A stretch of DNA of 64,000 bases from Thalassobaculum fulvum (GCF_014652915.1 NZ_BMZS01000002.1:44590-108589); one strand, 5' to 3'; positions 27,800 through 36,927 are shown, counted from the first letter of the stretch. The notes: generated by a model not told the origin, from the letters alone. A program made the numbers and translations.

Positions 27800-28932
27800 C
27801 CGCCGAACTCGCAGACCGCATCAGGGCCGAGGCCCGGGCCCTGGGCTTCGATGCCGTCGGCATCGCGCCGGCCGCCGTCGGCGCGCGCGAGCAGGCGCGG
27901 CTGGGCGCCTTCGTGGCGGCCGGCGAGTTCGGCGAGATGGCCTGGATGGCCGAGACCCTGGAGCGCCGCCGCGACCCCCGGGTGCTGTGGCCCGAAGCCC
28001 GCAGCGTGATCGTGTGCTCCGCCAACTACGGGCCGGACCACGACCCGCTCGGCGACCTGGCGCACCGCGACCGCGGCGCGATCGCGGTATACGCCCGCAA
28101 CAAGGACTATCACGACCTGCTGAAGAAGCGCCTGAAGCGGCTGGCCCGGTGGATGCACCAGGACCTCGACGCCGGGGTGAAGGTGTTCGTCGACACGGCG
28201 CCGGTGCTGGAGAAGCCGCTGGCGGCGCGCGCCGGGATCGGCTGGCAGGGCAAGCACACCAACCTGGTCAGCCGCGAGTTCGGCTCCTGGCTGTTCCTCG
28301 GCGAGGTGTTCACCACCCTGGACCTGACGGCCGACACGCCGGAGGTCGACCACTGCGGCTCCTGCCGGCGCTGCCTCGACGTCTGCCCGACCGCCGCGTT
28401 TCCGACCCCGTACACCCTCGATGCCCGGCGCTGCATCAGCTACCTGACCATCGAGCACACGGGCCCGATCCCGGCCGAGTTCCGCGAGCCGATCGGCAAC
28501 CGCATCTACGGCTGCGATGACTGCCTGGCGGTCTGTCCGTGGAACAAGTTCGCCGCCGCGACCCGGGAGGCGGCGTTCGTCGCCCGCGACGACCTCACCC
28601 TGCCGCTGCTGGCCGAGCTGGCGTCGCTCGACGACGCGGCGTTCCGGACCCGGTTCGCCGGCTCGCCGATCAAGCGCACCGGACGCGACCGGTTCGTGCG
28701 CAACGTCCTGATCGCGCTCGGCAACTCCGAAGGCAGTTCGGCCGTTCCGGTCGTGCAACGGCTGCTGGGCGACACGAGCCCGCTGGTGCGCGGCATGGCG
28801 GTCTGGGCGCTGGCCCGGTTGGCGCCTGATGCCTTGCGCCGGCAGGCCCACCTCGCCGATACAGAGCACGACGACCACGTCCGCGCCGAGTGGCGGGCAG
28901 CACTGGCCGCCCCCGTGGGAGACGACCGATGA
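27796..28932 (+). CDS. queG: Epoxyqueuosine reductase QueG
   Basis: 378 residues from GTG 27796. N-terminal cobalamin-binding region ([37 protein letters not shown]), two [4Fe-4S] motifs [12 protein letters not shown] near 185 and [11 protein letters not shown] near 239, and a C-terminal HEAT-repeat-like part (about 300-378). Reduces epoxyqueuosine to queuosine in tRNA with cob(II)alamin. Overlaps the preceding gene and queF (ATGA). Confidence 0.96.
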   Translation: MTAELADRIRAEARALGFDAVGIAPAAVGAREQARLGAFVAAGEFGEMAWMAETLERRRDPRVLWPEARSVIVCSANYGPDHDPLGDLAHRDRGAIAVYARNKDYHDLLKKRLKRLARWMHQDLDAGVKVFVDTAPVLEKPLAARAGIGWQGKHTNLVSREFGSWLFLGEVFTTLDLTADTPEVDHCGSCRRCLDVCPTAAFPTPYTLDARRCISYLTIEHTGPIPAEFREPIGNRIYGCDDCLAVCPWNKFAAATREAAFVARDDLTLPLLAELASLDDAAFRTRFAGSPIKRTGRDRFVRNVLIALGNSEGSSAVPVVQRLLGDTSPLVRGMAVWALARLAPDALRRQAHLADTEHDDHVRAEWRAALAAPVGDDR

Positions 28933-29396
28933 CCGACGAGACCATCTACCGCAGTCTGACCCAGCTCGGCGGCGACACCCGCCTGCCGGCGTCGCCCGAG
29001 GAAGCGGTGCTGGAGAAGGTGCCGAACCCGCATCCCGGCACCGACTATCTGGTGCGGTTCACCGCCCCGGAGTTCACCTCGCTGTGCCCGGTGACCGGCC
29101 AGCCGGACTTCGCGTTCCTGATGATCGACTACGTCCCGGCCGACTGGCTGGTCGAGAGCAAGTCGCTGAAGCTCTACCTCGGCTCGTTCCGCAACCACGG
29201 CGCCTTCCACGAGGGCTGCACGGTGGCGATCGCCAAGAAGCTTGAGGAACTGCTGGACCCGAAATGGCTGCGGATCGGCGGCTATTGGTACCCGCGCGGC
29301 GGCATGCCGATCGACGTATTCTACCAATCCGGCGAGCCGCCGAAGGGCCTGTGGATCCCGCCGCAGGACGTACCGATCTACCGCGGGCGGCCGTAA
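28929..29396 (+). CDS. queF: NADPH-dependent 7-cyano-7-deazaguanine reductase QueF
   Basis: 155 residues, the short unimodular type. Active-site Cys near residue 53 in [15 protein letters not shown], followed by the QueF motif region [20 protein letters not shown]. Reduces preQ0 to preQ1. Last gene of the operon. queC/D/E are absent from the window, so preQ0 must come from elsewhere or be imported by YhhQ. Confidence 0.96.
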   Translation: MTDETIYRSLTQLGGDTRLPASPEEAVLEKVPNPHPGTDYLVRFTAPEFTSLCPVTGQPDFAFLMIDYVPADWLVESKSLKLYLGSFRNHGAFHEGCTVAIAKKLEELLDPKWLRIGGYWYPRGGMPIDVFYQSGEPPKGLWIPPQDVPIYRGRP

Positions 29397-29405
29397 CGCC
29401 GCGGA

Positions 29406-29723
29406 TCACCCGCCGGTGATGCTCCAGCGGCCCCGCACCATCTGCGCGTTGACGGTCAGGCTCTGAAACCGGATCTTCGGCGTGAATGCGCTGCCGCCGC
29501 CGGCGATCACCCTGATCGAGTCGAAGAAGGTTTCGGACCGAAAACGCTCCTGCTCGTCCCAATAGGAAAGCTGCCCCAGGATGGGCCCGGGCAGGTCGGC
29601 AATCGAGTCCGCCTCGACCTGGATGACGAAGGGCTGCGAGCCGCCGAGGATCGACGATACCCGCGGCGCCTCGGGTCCGAACTTGAAGGGCCAGGCAATG
29701 ACGTCAAACCAGCCGGACGACAT
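29406..29723 (-). CDS. Small hypothetical protein
   Basis: 105 residues from ATG 29723 with GGGAGA six bases upstream. Contains an aromatic N-terminus (MSSGWFDVIAWPFKFG) and a beta-rich C-terminus (AQMVRGRWSITGG). No family recognised. Its start shares the CATG tetranucleotide with the possible start of the plus-strand gene at 29722. Confidence 0.5.
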   Translation of the reverse strand: MSSGWFDVIAWPFKFGPEAPRVSSILGGSQPFVIQVEADSIADLPGPILGQLSYWDEQERFRSETFFDSIRVIAGGGSAFTPKIRFQSLTVNAQMVRGRWSITGG

Positions 29724-30555
29724 GGCGTTCTCCCGGCTTTGCTGTGTAGCCCGCAGCATGCTGTTTCTGGCGACGACCGCGTGTGCGCTGCCGGCCTGGG
29801 GCTGGAGCGATCCCTGCGAACCGAAGGAAGTCCGGCTCCTGTGCGGCAAGGAGCCGATCAACACGGCGGTCTGCGAGGCGCTGCAGGCCGACCCGGGCGG
29901 GCCGCAGGCCGTCGACAAGCTCCGCGCCGCGGCAGTGTCGGCCCGTGCCGAGTTCGCGCTGGGCACGCGTCTCGACGCCAGCCGGCTGGTCGCCTGCCGG
30001 CTGATCGAGCTGGCGGCGCCGGCCGACGCCGCCGACGTCCTGCGGGCTTCGCTGGATGCCGTCCTGGCAACCGTCGCCAGAACCGAGCGCGACGAGGGCA
30101 TCCTGAGCGCCGTGGTGGACACCGCTTTGCTTCAGGCGAAAGCCGGTTTCGATCTCGATTTCGGCTGGACTCTTTCCGAGTTCGAGCGCGTGGCCGCCGC
30201 CTACGGCGAGCCCGAGAACTTGGTGCTGGCCCGCGGGCTGTTCGGCAAGGGCCTGGCGGCCCTCGGCCGCGACGACCTTGCGCGCGACCAGTTCCAGCGA
30301 GCCCTACCGGTCGCTCTCGCCCTGCCGGAGCGCGACGGCGACCGCGGCCCCCGGCTCGGCAACCTGCAGACCCTGGTGCAGATGGAGGCCGAGGCCGGCC
30401 TGTGGGACCTCGCGACCGCAGCCCTTCCGCCCCTGCTCGCCGCAGCGGCCGTGATCGACGACCTGCCTGCCACCGATCGCGAGCGGCAGGGCATGCACCG
30501 CTCGATCGCGGCGCTGCGCGACGCAGTCGAGCGCCGCGAGTGGCCGCCCCGCTGA
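29722..30555 (+). CDS. Secreted helical-repeat (TPR-like) protein
   Basis: 277 residues if ATG 29722 is used; this gives an Arg-containing n-region and hydrophobic core (MAFSRLCCVARSMLFLATTA) before ALPAWG. ATG 29698 or 29758 are alternatives. Mature part is alpha-helical with TPR-like units (GLAALGRDDLARDQFQRALP, LWDLATAALPPLLAAAAV). Four cysteines near the N-terminus (DPCEPKEVRLLCGK, TAVCEALQ) may form disulfides. Function unknown. Confidence 0.6.
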   Translation: MAFSRLCCVARSMLFLATTACALPAWGWSDPCEPKEVRLLCGKEPINTAVCEALQADPGGPQAVDKLRAAAVSARAEFALGTRLDASRLVACRLIELAAPADAADVLRASLDAVLATVARTERDEGILSAVVDTALLQAKAGFDLDFGWTLSEFERVAAAYGEPENLVLARGLFGKGLAALGRDDLARDQFQRALPVALALPERDGDRGPRLGNLQTLVQMEAEAGLWDLATAALPPLLAAAAVIDDLPATDRERQGMHRSIAALRDAVERREWPPR

Positions 30556-30648
30556 TCGCCCATCGCTCTGGACCGCTCCGCCCGCGCCCGTCAGGATGCT
30601 CGAAACCTCGGGCGGCCGTCCGGACCGCCCGTCTCGACGGAGGAAGCG

Positions 30649-31458
30649 ATGGGCGACTTGGCGGCGGGCGTGGTCGCGGCCGACACGGTGACGCGGCCGA
30701 CCGAGGCCTGGACGGGCGCGGTCCTGGTGGCCGGCTCGCACGGCGGGGTCTATGCCGCCTACTGCGCGGTCAAGGCCGGGGTGCGCGGGGTGATCCTGAA
30801 CGACGCCGGGCGCGGCAAGGACGATGCCGGAATCGGCGGCGGCGCGTACTGCGACGGGCTCGGCATCCCCTACGCGGCGATCGACACCATGTCGGCCCGC
30901 ATCGGCAACGGCGACGACATGATCGCCCGCGGGATCATCTCGGTCGCGAACCGGGCCGCCCAGGTGCTCGGCGTCCGCGCCGGCATGCCGTGCGCCGAGG
31001 CCGCCGCCGCGATGACCCGGGCGACGCTGTCCGACAAGCCGGTCCCGGCCTACGAGGAGGCCCGGGCCGAGCTGCCCGCGGGCCCGAGCGGCCGGCGCAT
31101 CGTACTGGTCGACTCGATCTCGCTGGTCGGCCCGTCCGACGTCGGCCAGGTCGTGGTCTCCGGCTCGCACGGCGGCATCCTCGGCAACGAGAAGGCGGCG
31201 GCCATGAAGATCGACGGCTACGCGGCGTTCTTCAACGACGCCGGTGGCGGCGCCGAAGACGGCGGGTTCTCGCGCCTGCCGGCCCTGGACGAGCGCGGCA
31301 TCGCCGCCGGCACGGTCGCCGCCATGAGCGCTCGGATCGGCGACGCCCGGTCGAGCTACGAGGACGGCGTGCTGAGCCGGGTGAACGACACCGCGCGCCG
31401 GCTCGGCGGGACCGAAGGCATGGCGCTCAAGACGTTCTGCCAGATGCTGATCGCGTGA
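30649..31458 (+). CDS. Unrecognised cytosolic protein made of two homologous halves
   Basis: 269 residues. Two repeats of about 95 residues each: half 1 (about 22-125) VLVAGSHGGVYAAYCAVKAG, ILNDAGRGKDDAGIGG, IDTMSARIGNGDDMI; half 2 (about 165-260) VVVSGSHGGILGNEKAAAMK, FFNDAGGGAEDGGFS, AAMSARIGDARSSYED. Shared signatures are SHGG, NDAG and MSARIG. No family recognised. First gene of an operon with an FAH-family hydrolase (10 bp downstream) and an EthD-like protein, so probably part of a catabolic pathway. Confidence 0.8.
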   Translation: MGDLAAGVVAADTVTRPTEAWTGAVLVAGSHGGVYAAYCAVKAGVRGVILNDAGRGKDDAGIGGGAYCDGLGIPYAAIDTMSARIGNGDDMIARGIISVANRAAQVLGVRAGMPCAEAAAAMTRATLSDKPVPAYEEARAELPAGPSGRRIVLVDSISLVGPSDVGQVVVSGSHGGILGNEKAAAMKIDGYAAFFNDAGGGAEDGGFSRLPALDERGIAAGTVAAMSARIGDARSSYEDGVLSRVNDTARRLGGTEGMALKTFCQMLIA

Positions 31459-31468
31459 GGAGGACAGG

Positions 31469-32347
31469 ATGAAGCTCGCAACCTTCACCGAGGGCGGCCG
31501 GACCCGCATCGGCGTGGTCGAGGACGCCCGGATCGCCGACGTGACGGCCGCCGATCCCTCGCTGCCGGCCGACATGACCGCCTTCCTGAAGCTCGGGACA
31601 GCCGGCCGCGCGGCCCTGGAGCGGGCGCTGACTTCGGCCCCGCGCCGGCCGCTGGCCGAGGTCCGGCTGGAGGCGCCGGTACCGCATCCCGGCAAGTTCC
31701 TGGCGGTCGGCCTGAACTTCGCCGACCACATCAAGGAGCTCGGCGCAGCGACACCGCGGTTCCCGTCGACCTTCGCCAAGATGGAGAGCTGCATCGCCGG
31801 CCCGTACGACCCGGTGCACCGGCCGCGCGTCTCCGACAGCCTCGACTACGAGGGCGAGCTCGGCCTGGTGATCGGCAGGCGCTGCCGCCATGTCCCGAGG
31901 GAGCGGGCGCTGGAGGTGGTGGCCGGCTACGTCGTGGTGAACGACCTGACGGTCCGCGAGTGGGTCGAGCTGACGCCGCAGGTGGTGATCCCCAAGAGCT
32001 TCGACACCCACGGCCCGTTCGGCCCCTGGCTCACCACCGCCGACGAGGTCCCGGACCCGCAGGCCCTGGCGATCAGGACCTCGGTGAACGGCGAGATCCG
32101 TCAGAACTCCTCGACCGCCGAGATGATCTTCGGCTGCGCCGACCTGATCGCGCTGCTGAGCCAGGGCCTGACCCTGGAGCCCGGCGACGTGATCACCACC
32201 GGCACCCCGCCGGGCGTCGGCGAAGGCTTCACGCCCAAGCGCTACCTGCGGCCGGGCGACGTGGTGCGGGTCGAGATCGACGGCCTCGGCCACATCGAGA
32301 ACCGCGTCGTCGCCGAGCCCGACGACACCGCCTTCATCGACGGCTGA
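31469..32347 (+). CDS. Fumarylacetoacetate-hydrolase-family protein
   Basis: 292 residues. C-terminal FAH domain: KFLAVGLNFADHIKELG, metal ligands in LDYEGELGLVIGRR and VNDLTVREW, PKSFDTHGPFGPW, ending VITTGTPPGVGEGFTP. The family includes hydrolases, decarboxylases and isomerases of oxo-acids acting with a divalent metal. GAGGA ribosome site. Substrate unknown. Confidence 0.93.
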   Translation: MKLATFTEGGRTRIGVVEDARIADVTAADPSLPADMTAFLKLGTAGRAALERALTSAPRRPLAEVRLEAPVPHPGKFLAVGLNFADHIKELGAATPRFPSTFAKMESCIAGPYDPVHRPRVSDSLDYEGELGLVIGRRCRHVPRERALEVVAGYVVVNDLTVREWVELTPQVVIPKSFDTHGPFGPWLTTADEVPDPQALAIRTSVNGEIRQNSSTAEMIFGCADLIALLSQGLTLEPGDVITTGTPPGVGEGFTPKRYLRPGDVVRVEIDGLGHIENRVVAEPDDTAFIDG

Positions 32348-32379
32348 CGCCACCCACCACCCTTCCACGGGAGACGACC

Positions 32380-33066
32380 ATGGGACTGCTCGGGACCGGC
32401 ATGCTGATCACCTTCACCGAGGTGGCGCCCGAGGACGAGCTGGACTTCAACGAGTGGTACAACCGCGAGCACATCGACGAGCGGGTGTTCATGCCCGGCT
32501 TCAAGCGCGCCCGCCGCTACGTCGCCGCCGATTCCGCCACCCGGGTGAAGTACTTCGCGACCTACGAGACCGACACTGTGCGCGACCTGTGCGCCCCGGC
32601 GTACATGAAGCTGCTGGGCGACCAGTCGGACTGGTCGAAGCGGGTGATGGCCCGGTTCACGCATTTCGACCGACTGACCCTGACCTGCACCGTCGACCTC
32701 GCCCACGGCATCTCCGGCGCCGCCGGCCTGGCCCGGTTCTTCCCGCCGGAGGAGTGCAAGCAGGACCTGCGGGCCGCCATGCGCGACGAGATCCTGCCGC
32801 AGCTGGCCGGCCGGCCGGGCATGCACGGCGCCTCGCTGCTGGAGAACGACCTGGCGGTGGTGGCGGAGGGACTGAAGGCACAGGGCAAGGACGTGCCGGC
32901 CGACATGCGGCAGGAATGGGTGGTGATCCTGGACGGCAGCAGCCCGTCGATCGTCGGGGCCGCCCTCGACGCCGGTTTCGGCGACGACCGGCTGGACGGC
33001 CACGGCGTGCCCTCCTCGGCGATCGACCTCGGGCGCTACGCGCTGGTGTTCGGCAATCACCGCTGA
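32380..33066 (+). CDS. EthD-like / dimeric alpha-beta barrel protein
   Basis: 228 residues from ATG 32380. N-terminal unit LDFNEWYNREHIDERVFMPG, FKRARRYV has the pattern of dimeric alpha/beta barrel proteins; the second half (QEWVVILDGSSPSIV) looks like a second barrel half. Third gene of the catabolic operon. Its 3' end overlaps the convergent phage gene at 33057 by 10 bp, so the element boundary lies essentially at this stop codon. Confidence 0.75.
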   Translation: MGLLGTGMLITFTEVAPEDELDFNEWYNREHIDERVFMPGFKRARRYVAADSATRVKYFATYETDTVRDLCAPAYMKLLGDQSDWSKRVMARFTHFDRLTLTCTVDLAHGISGAAGLARFFPPEECKQDLRAAMRDEILPQLAGRPGMHGASLLENDLAVVAEGLKAQGKDVPADMRQEWVVILDGSSPSIVGAALDAGFGDDRLDGHGVPSSAIDLGRYALVFGNHR

Positions 33067-33284
33067 GCGGGCGGGGGTGTCGACGGGCCGGCGAGGCGTG
33101 TCAGCGCGGCGTCACGCACCGCCACCACGACGTCGAACACCGGCGCGATGACCGCCCCGATCACGGCGGCGACCTCGGCCGGCATCGGCACCTCCGGGAC
33201 CGACGCGTTCCACACCCAGGCCACCAGCACGCCGGAGCCGACCGACGCGCCGGTCACCGACAGGCGTGGCGCGACCGCCGTCAT
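33057..33284 (-). CDS. Holin-like small membrane protein
   Basis: 75 residues from ATG 33284 (MTAVAPRLSVTGASVGSGVL) with GGAGG upstream. One or two hydrophobic segments (GVLVAWVW; AAVIGAVIAPVFDVVV). Translation is coupled to the preceding lipoprotein (ATGA). Position at the end of the lysis block suggests holin/pinholin, but no family match is evident. Confidence 0.6.
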   Translation of the reverse strand: MTAVAPRLSVTGASVGSGVLVAWVWNASVPEVPMPAEVAAVIGAVIAPVFDVVVAVRDAALTRLAGPSTPPPAQR

Positions 33285-33511
33285 GGCCGGTCCTCCGGGC
33301 ACCGGACGACCGCGACGCCGCCGGTGAGTTCGGCCCGGACCGCCCGCTTGGCCTCGGCGGTCGTCTGGGTGCAGTATGTCTCGCTGGCGGCAGCCAGGGC
33401 CGCCTGGGCGCCGAGCACGACGGCGGCCGCCGGCACGCCGGCGCAGGCGCCGAGCAGGAGCAGGCAGGACACGGCGACGGCACAGGCCGCCGCCCGAAGC
33501 GGGCGGGTCAT
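33281..33511 (-). CDS. Rz1-like small lipoprotein
   Basis: 76 residues. Lipobox LLLLGACAG after MTRPLRAAACAVAVS; mature part short with two further cysteines (ETYCTQTT, VVRCPEDRP). A tiny outer-membrane lipoprotein between two membrane proteins in a phage fits an o-spanin (Rz1) role. Overlaps the next gene. Confidence 0.6.
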   Translation of the reverse strand: MTRPLRAAACAVAVSCLLLLGACAGVPAAAVVLGAQAALAAASETYCTQTTAEAKRAVRAELTGGVAVVRCPEDRP

Positions 33512-33543
33512 GGGATCCTCCGGGGTTCCAGGGAACGGTACGG

Positions 33544-33738
33544 CTAGAGTCGCGGCAGGTTGAGCAGGGCCACGAGACCACCGAGGACCGACAGCGCGAT
33601 GGTGCAGAGCACGCCGAGAATGAACGCCTCGACCCGCCCGACCCGGCGCTCGAGTTCGGCAACGCGATGACGGATCAGGGCACGGTCGGCGCTGCTGTCG
33701 GGGCGTGCCGCAGGGACGGGGATGGCGAAGTCCTTCAT
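33544..33738 (-). CDS. XhlA-like coiled-coil / single-TM protein
   Basis: 64 residues: soluble N-terminus, short coiled coil (DRALIRHRVAELERRVGRVE), then one TM helix (FILGVLCTIALSVLGGLV). This layout is that of XhlA/hemolysin-type holin accessory proteins or i-spanin-like proteins. First gene of the lysis block; CCAAGGCCTTGG, a perfect 12-bp palindrome at 33755-33766, lies just upstream. Confidence 0.6.
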   Translation of the reverse strand: MKDFAIPVPAARPDSSADRALIRHRVAELERRVGRVEAFILGVLCTIALSVLGGLVALLNLPRL

Positions 33739-33882
33739 GGTGGGCTACTCCGGACCAAGGCCTTGGCTTCGCTGACGACACTAAATGGACAATAAATTTT
33801 CCAACTTAGATTGAGCAAAACGATTTCGAATACCAGGACCCGGCAAATTAAATCGCTCTTGTCGAGATGAGTACAGTAAATC

Positions 33883-34803
33883 ATGAAGAGAACCCAAGAA
33901 ATGAAACATATGAAAAAAACGATTATACACCTCGGAGCACATAAAACTGGAACAACTTTGATTCAAAACTGGATGGCGCAGAACAGTGCGACTCTCTCAA
34001 AAAATGGAATAGGTGTAAGTAGAAATATTGATTTGGCAGGTGGCGACTTCGAACAATTCTGTTTTGAACTTTCTAAGCCCAGAAATCGTACAATCTCGAT
34101 TGATGCCGCGAGAACTGACATCAGACGAGTCCGGAACAATATTGGATGTCCTGATTCTCACATCATATCAAAAGAAAATATACTAGGGGAAGCAGGGCGG
34201 CTATACATTAATTCAGACAATACTCTTTTTCACCTCAATAAAATATTTAACTACGATAATACAATGGTTATATTCTACATACGACGGATTGATGAATTCA
34301 TAGAAAGTCATGTGTTGCAGCAATACGCTCATGGTAATGAAATACCAATTGAGGATGTTTTAGAGAGCATTGGAAACAGAACTTGGGCAGATGTTGTTGA
34401 GTCCATAGAACGACATTTCCATGGACGATTTTGTCTAGAATTCTATGAAAGAATAAAACATGGCATTGCGCCGTTTCTTAAGAGGTTCTGCGGCGCATGC
34501 AACATCGAACCTGACATAGTAGAGAATACAGAAATCCCAACGGTCGAGGACCAGAATCGGAGCATATCAGATACGGGAATTACTATTCTGAAGAGGATCT
34601 GGACACACACCGATGTGCCCAATAGACCTGCGGTTTTTAAAGAGATTCAGAAGATTCATCATACAGGCGTCGAGAATCGACCCACACTACTAAACGCAGA
34701 ACAACGGAATACAATACTTACGAGACATAAAGAGTCTCACGATTTTCTTGTCAAAAATTATGCCAATGATGATGATTTTATCATAAATAAATATAAAATA
34801 TAG
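33883..34803 (+). CDS. AT-rich sulfotransferase-like P-loop protein (phage cargo)
   Basis: 306 residues; ATG 33883, 33901 and 33910 are all possible starts. The N-terminal IIHLGAHKTGTTLIQNWM is the 5'-phosphosulfate-binding P-loop of sulfotransferases; FYIRRIDEFIESHVLQQY is the 3'-phosphate-binding region (Arg/Ser). It would transfer sulfate from PAPS to a glycan or protein. Base use is strikingly AT-rich against the rest of the window, with ATA, TTA and AAA codons common, and it is in reverse orientation to all late genes: typical lysogenic-conversion cargo. Confidence 0.75.
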   Translation: MKRTQEMKHMKKTIIHLGAHKTGTTLIQNWMAQNSATLSKNGIGVSRNIDLAGGDFEQFCFELSKPRNRTISIDAARTDIRRVRNNIGCPDSHIISKENILGEAGRLYINSDNTLFHLNKIFNYDNTMVIFYIRRIDEFIESHVLQQYAHGNEIPIEDVLESIGNRTWADVVESIERHFHGRFCLEFYERIKHGIAPFLKRFCGACNIEPDIVENTEIPTVEDQNRSISDTGITILKRIWTHTDVPNRPAVFKEIQKIHHTGVENRPTLLNAEQRNTILTRHKESHDFLVKNYANDDDFIINKYKI

Positions 34804-34810
34804 CCTACAG

Positions 34811-35476
34811 TCACACGATATTGAACCCCCATCCGGATCCAAAACCGACAGGAACCTCGTATGAGAACGGAGCATTGCCAAAATTCCCAAACAGACAATC
34901 CCCAGTCACCTTTAACGTAGAGCGAATGCTCCAGTCTGTTGCTATGGGAGCGACAACCCCTTCAAAGGATGGATTTACACCTGACGCGGGGTCGCCCGCA
35001 CCGAACCACACACCATTGAGGCCAAACCAAATATTTGCTTTTGCTAAACCACCTTCAACATACGCGTGAATTGCCAGCTGTACAATATCTCCAGCTGTCG
35101 CTATACTACCGAAAACAGATTCAACTCCTGCATTTTCCTTGTATCCATCCAACCGCCAAGCGTAGGCATACGCCATATCACCCAACTCGCCAGTAACGGC
35201 TTGGTCGGTGTCCGCAAATCCGATAGCCACACCCGACGCCGACCCCACAATACTGGTCACGCCAATTTCAATGTATCGTTTCCCGTTGTCAAAACTGCCG
35301 CCGGGGGTCGCAGACGTCCCGTATGCCGTTCCCGCCGTCGGTCCTGTGACTTCGGCAGTCAGATTTCCATTGGACAGCGCGATGTTTGCGTCGGTCCCTG
35401 CCGGGTTCCACGTCGCATAAACCGGCGCCGGCAACTGGATGGTGTTCGCGCGCGGGTGGCCCAGGAAGCTCGGCAT
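34811..35476 (-). CDS. SPRY-like receptor-binding / tail fibre protein
   Basis: 221 residues from ATG 35476. The core resembles B30.2/SPRY beta-sandwiches: KRYIEIGVTSIVGSASGVAI, GFADTDQAV, YAWRLDGYKENAG, GDIVQLAIH, KANIWFGLNGVWFGAGDPAS. The 3' half is less GC-rich than flanking phage genes. Last structural gene before lysis, so the host-range determinant is likely. Confidence 0.7.
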   Translation of the reverse strand: MPSFLGHPRANTIQLPAPVYATWNPAGTDANIALSNGNLTAEVTGPTAGTAYGTSATPGGSFDNGKRYIEIGVTSIVGSASGVAIGFADTDQAVTGELGDMAYAYAWRLDGYKENAGVESVFGSIATAGDIVQLAIHAYVEGGLAKANIWFGLNGVWFGAGDPASGVNPSFEGVVAPIATDWSIRSTLKVTGDCLFGNFGNAPFSYEVPVGFGSGWGFNIV

Positions 35477-35478
35477 GG

Positions 35479-36891
35479 TCAGATCTCCTCGGGAGTGTAG
35501 TCCTGCAGCACGATCCGGTCGGGATCGCACTGGATCATCAGGTCGACGGTCTGCCCGGCCGCCAGCGCCGGCCAATCGATCGGCACGCCCTGCCAGAGCA
35601 CGGCCCCGGCGCGGGTGGCGCCGAGATGCTGAAAGCCCTGGTAGGAAGCCCCGGTCCCCAGCGTGCCGCCGCCGAACAGCACCGACTCGCCGGCAGCGGG
35701 GAAGGCCTCGTCGCCGGCCGCGTCGAGCAGGTTGACGGAGATCGTGAGGTCGACGCCGGCAACCGCGACGTCGACCGCGATCCAGGCCAGGTACCAGTCC
35801 GCCTCGACCCTTCGCAGCCCGTTCGCGAGAACCGTCCCGGCGTTGAGGTCGGCGGTCGAGAGAACCGTTCCGGCTGCCAGGTCGAGATCCATGGAACCGC
35901 CGTGCGCGTAGGTGTCCACGACCAGGCGGAACCGCGCGCGGTGACCGGTACCGGCCTTGAACAGGGTCGACGCCACGTAGTCGTAGGGGGCGACCGCCGC
36001 CGGCGGGCGGCGGGCCGAGAGATAGTGCGTGGTGCTCCCCGACCCGCTCGCCGTCAGCGTCCAGCCGGCCCCGGCCGGGCTCGTCACGTCCCGGACCGCC
36101 GTCACCCCGCCGGAAGACCAGCCGGTGTCGAGCAGGGCGATCGACAGCTCGTTGCCGTTGGTCAGGCGCGAGGCCGGCAGGACCGTCACGTTCCAGCCGC
36201 CGGCACCGCCGATCGTGGCGCGGATCCTGTGCGCATGCTCGTGCCCCGGGGTGTCGGCGCCGGCGACCAGGAAGGTGGTGTCGCCGACCACGGTGCAGAC
36301 CAGGGTCGTGGGGTCGGAGGCCCGGACGATCACCTCGCCCGAGACCTCGCCGAGATAGCCGACCTTCGACTGGCCGGCCGTCGCGAAGCTGGCGACCCCG
36401 CCGACGGTCAGGTCGCCCGCGAAGCTGCCGGCCGCGGCGCCGAGGATCGACCGGCCGTCGGCGTCGAGATCGGCGCCCAGCGCCGGCGCCGGATCGAGGA
36501 CGAGGCTGGTGCCGCCGCTCGGCCGGGTGACGACCCAGTCGGCCGCCGCGGCACCGGCGGCGAACAGCACGTCGAGGCTGAGCGCGGTCCCGGTGAAGCC
36601 GGCGACCGCGGCGACCATCACCCGGGACGGATCGGCGGCGCTGGCCACCCGGACCAGCATGCCGGGCGACAGCCCGACCGCGGCGGCGTCCTGGTGGGTG
36701 GTCAGCACCGCCGGGCCGACCGCCGGGGTCAGCATGGTCGCCGAGGTCGCGGCGAGGCCCTTCAGGAACGCCGCCTCGCGCGCGAAGGCGGCGAGGATCG
36801 CCGGAAAGCCGGTCTCCTCGTCGGCATAGGCGATGCCGGCGACGTTGGCGTCGGTGAAGGTCTCACCGGCGAGCGTCACGCTCCAGGACAT
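35479..36891 (-). CDS. Phage tail/baseplate-associated protein
   Basis: 470 residues. N-terminus MSWSVTLAGETFTDANVAGI resembles baseplate proteins of siphophages; a coiled central segment (PAILAAFAREAAFLKGLA) is followed by beta-rich repeats. No firm family. Three bases before the SPRY-like gene and 36 bases after the distal tail gene. Confidence 0.65.
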   Translation of the reverse strand: MSWSVTLAGETFTDANVAGIAYADEETGFPAILAAFAREAAFLKGLAATSATMLTPAVGPAVLTTHQDAAAVGLSPGMLVRVASAADPSRVMVAAVAGFTGTALSLDVLFAAGAAAADWVVTRPSGGTSLVLDPAPALGADLDADGRSILGAAAGSFAGDLTVGGVASFATAGQSKVGYLGEVSGEVIVRASDPTTLVCTVVGDTTFLVAGADTPGHEHAHRIRATIGGAGGWNVTVLPASRLTNGNELSIALLDTGWSSGGVTAVRDVTSPAGAGWTLTASGSGSTTHYLSARRPPAAVAPYDYVASTLFKAGTGHRARFRLVVDTYAHGGSMDLDLAAGTVLSTADLNAGTVLANGLRRVEADWYLAWIAVDVAVAGVDLTISVNLLDAAGDEAFPAAGESVLFGGGTLGTGASYQGFQHLGATRAGAVLWQGVPIDWPALAAGQTVDLMIQCDPDRIVLQDYTPEEI

Positions 36892-36927
36892 GGATCGGGC
36901 CTCCGTGGCGGCTGGGATGGTGGGCGG

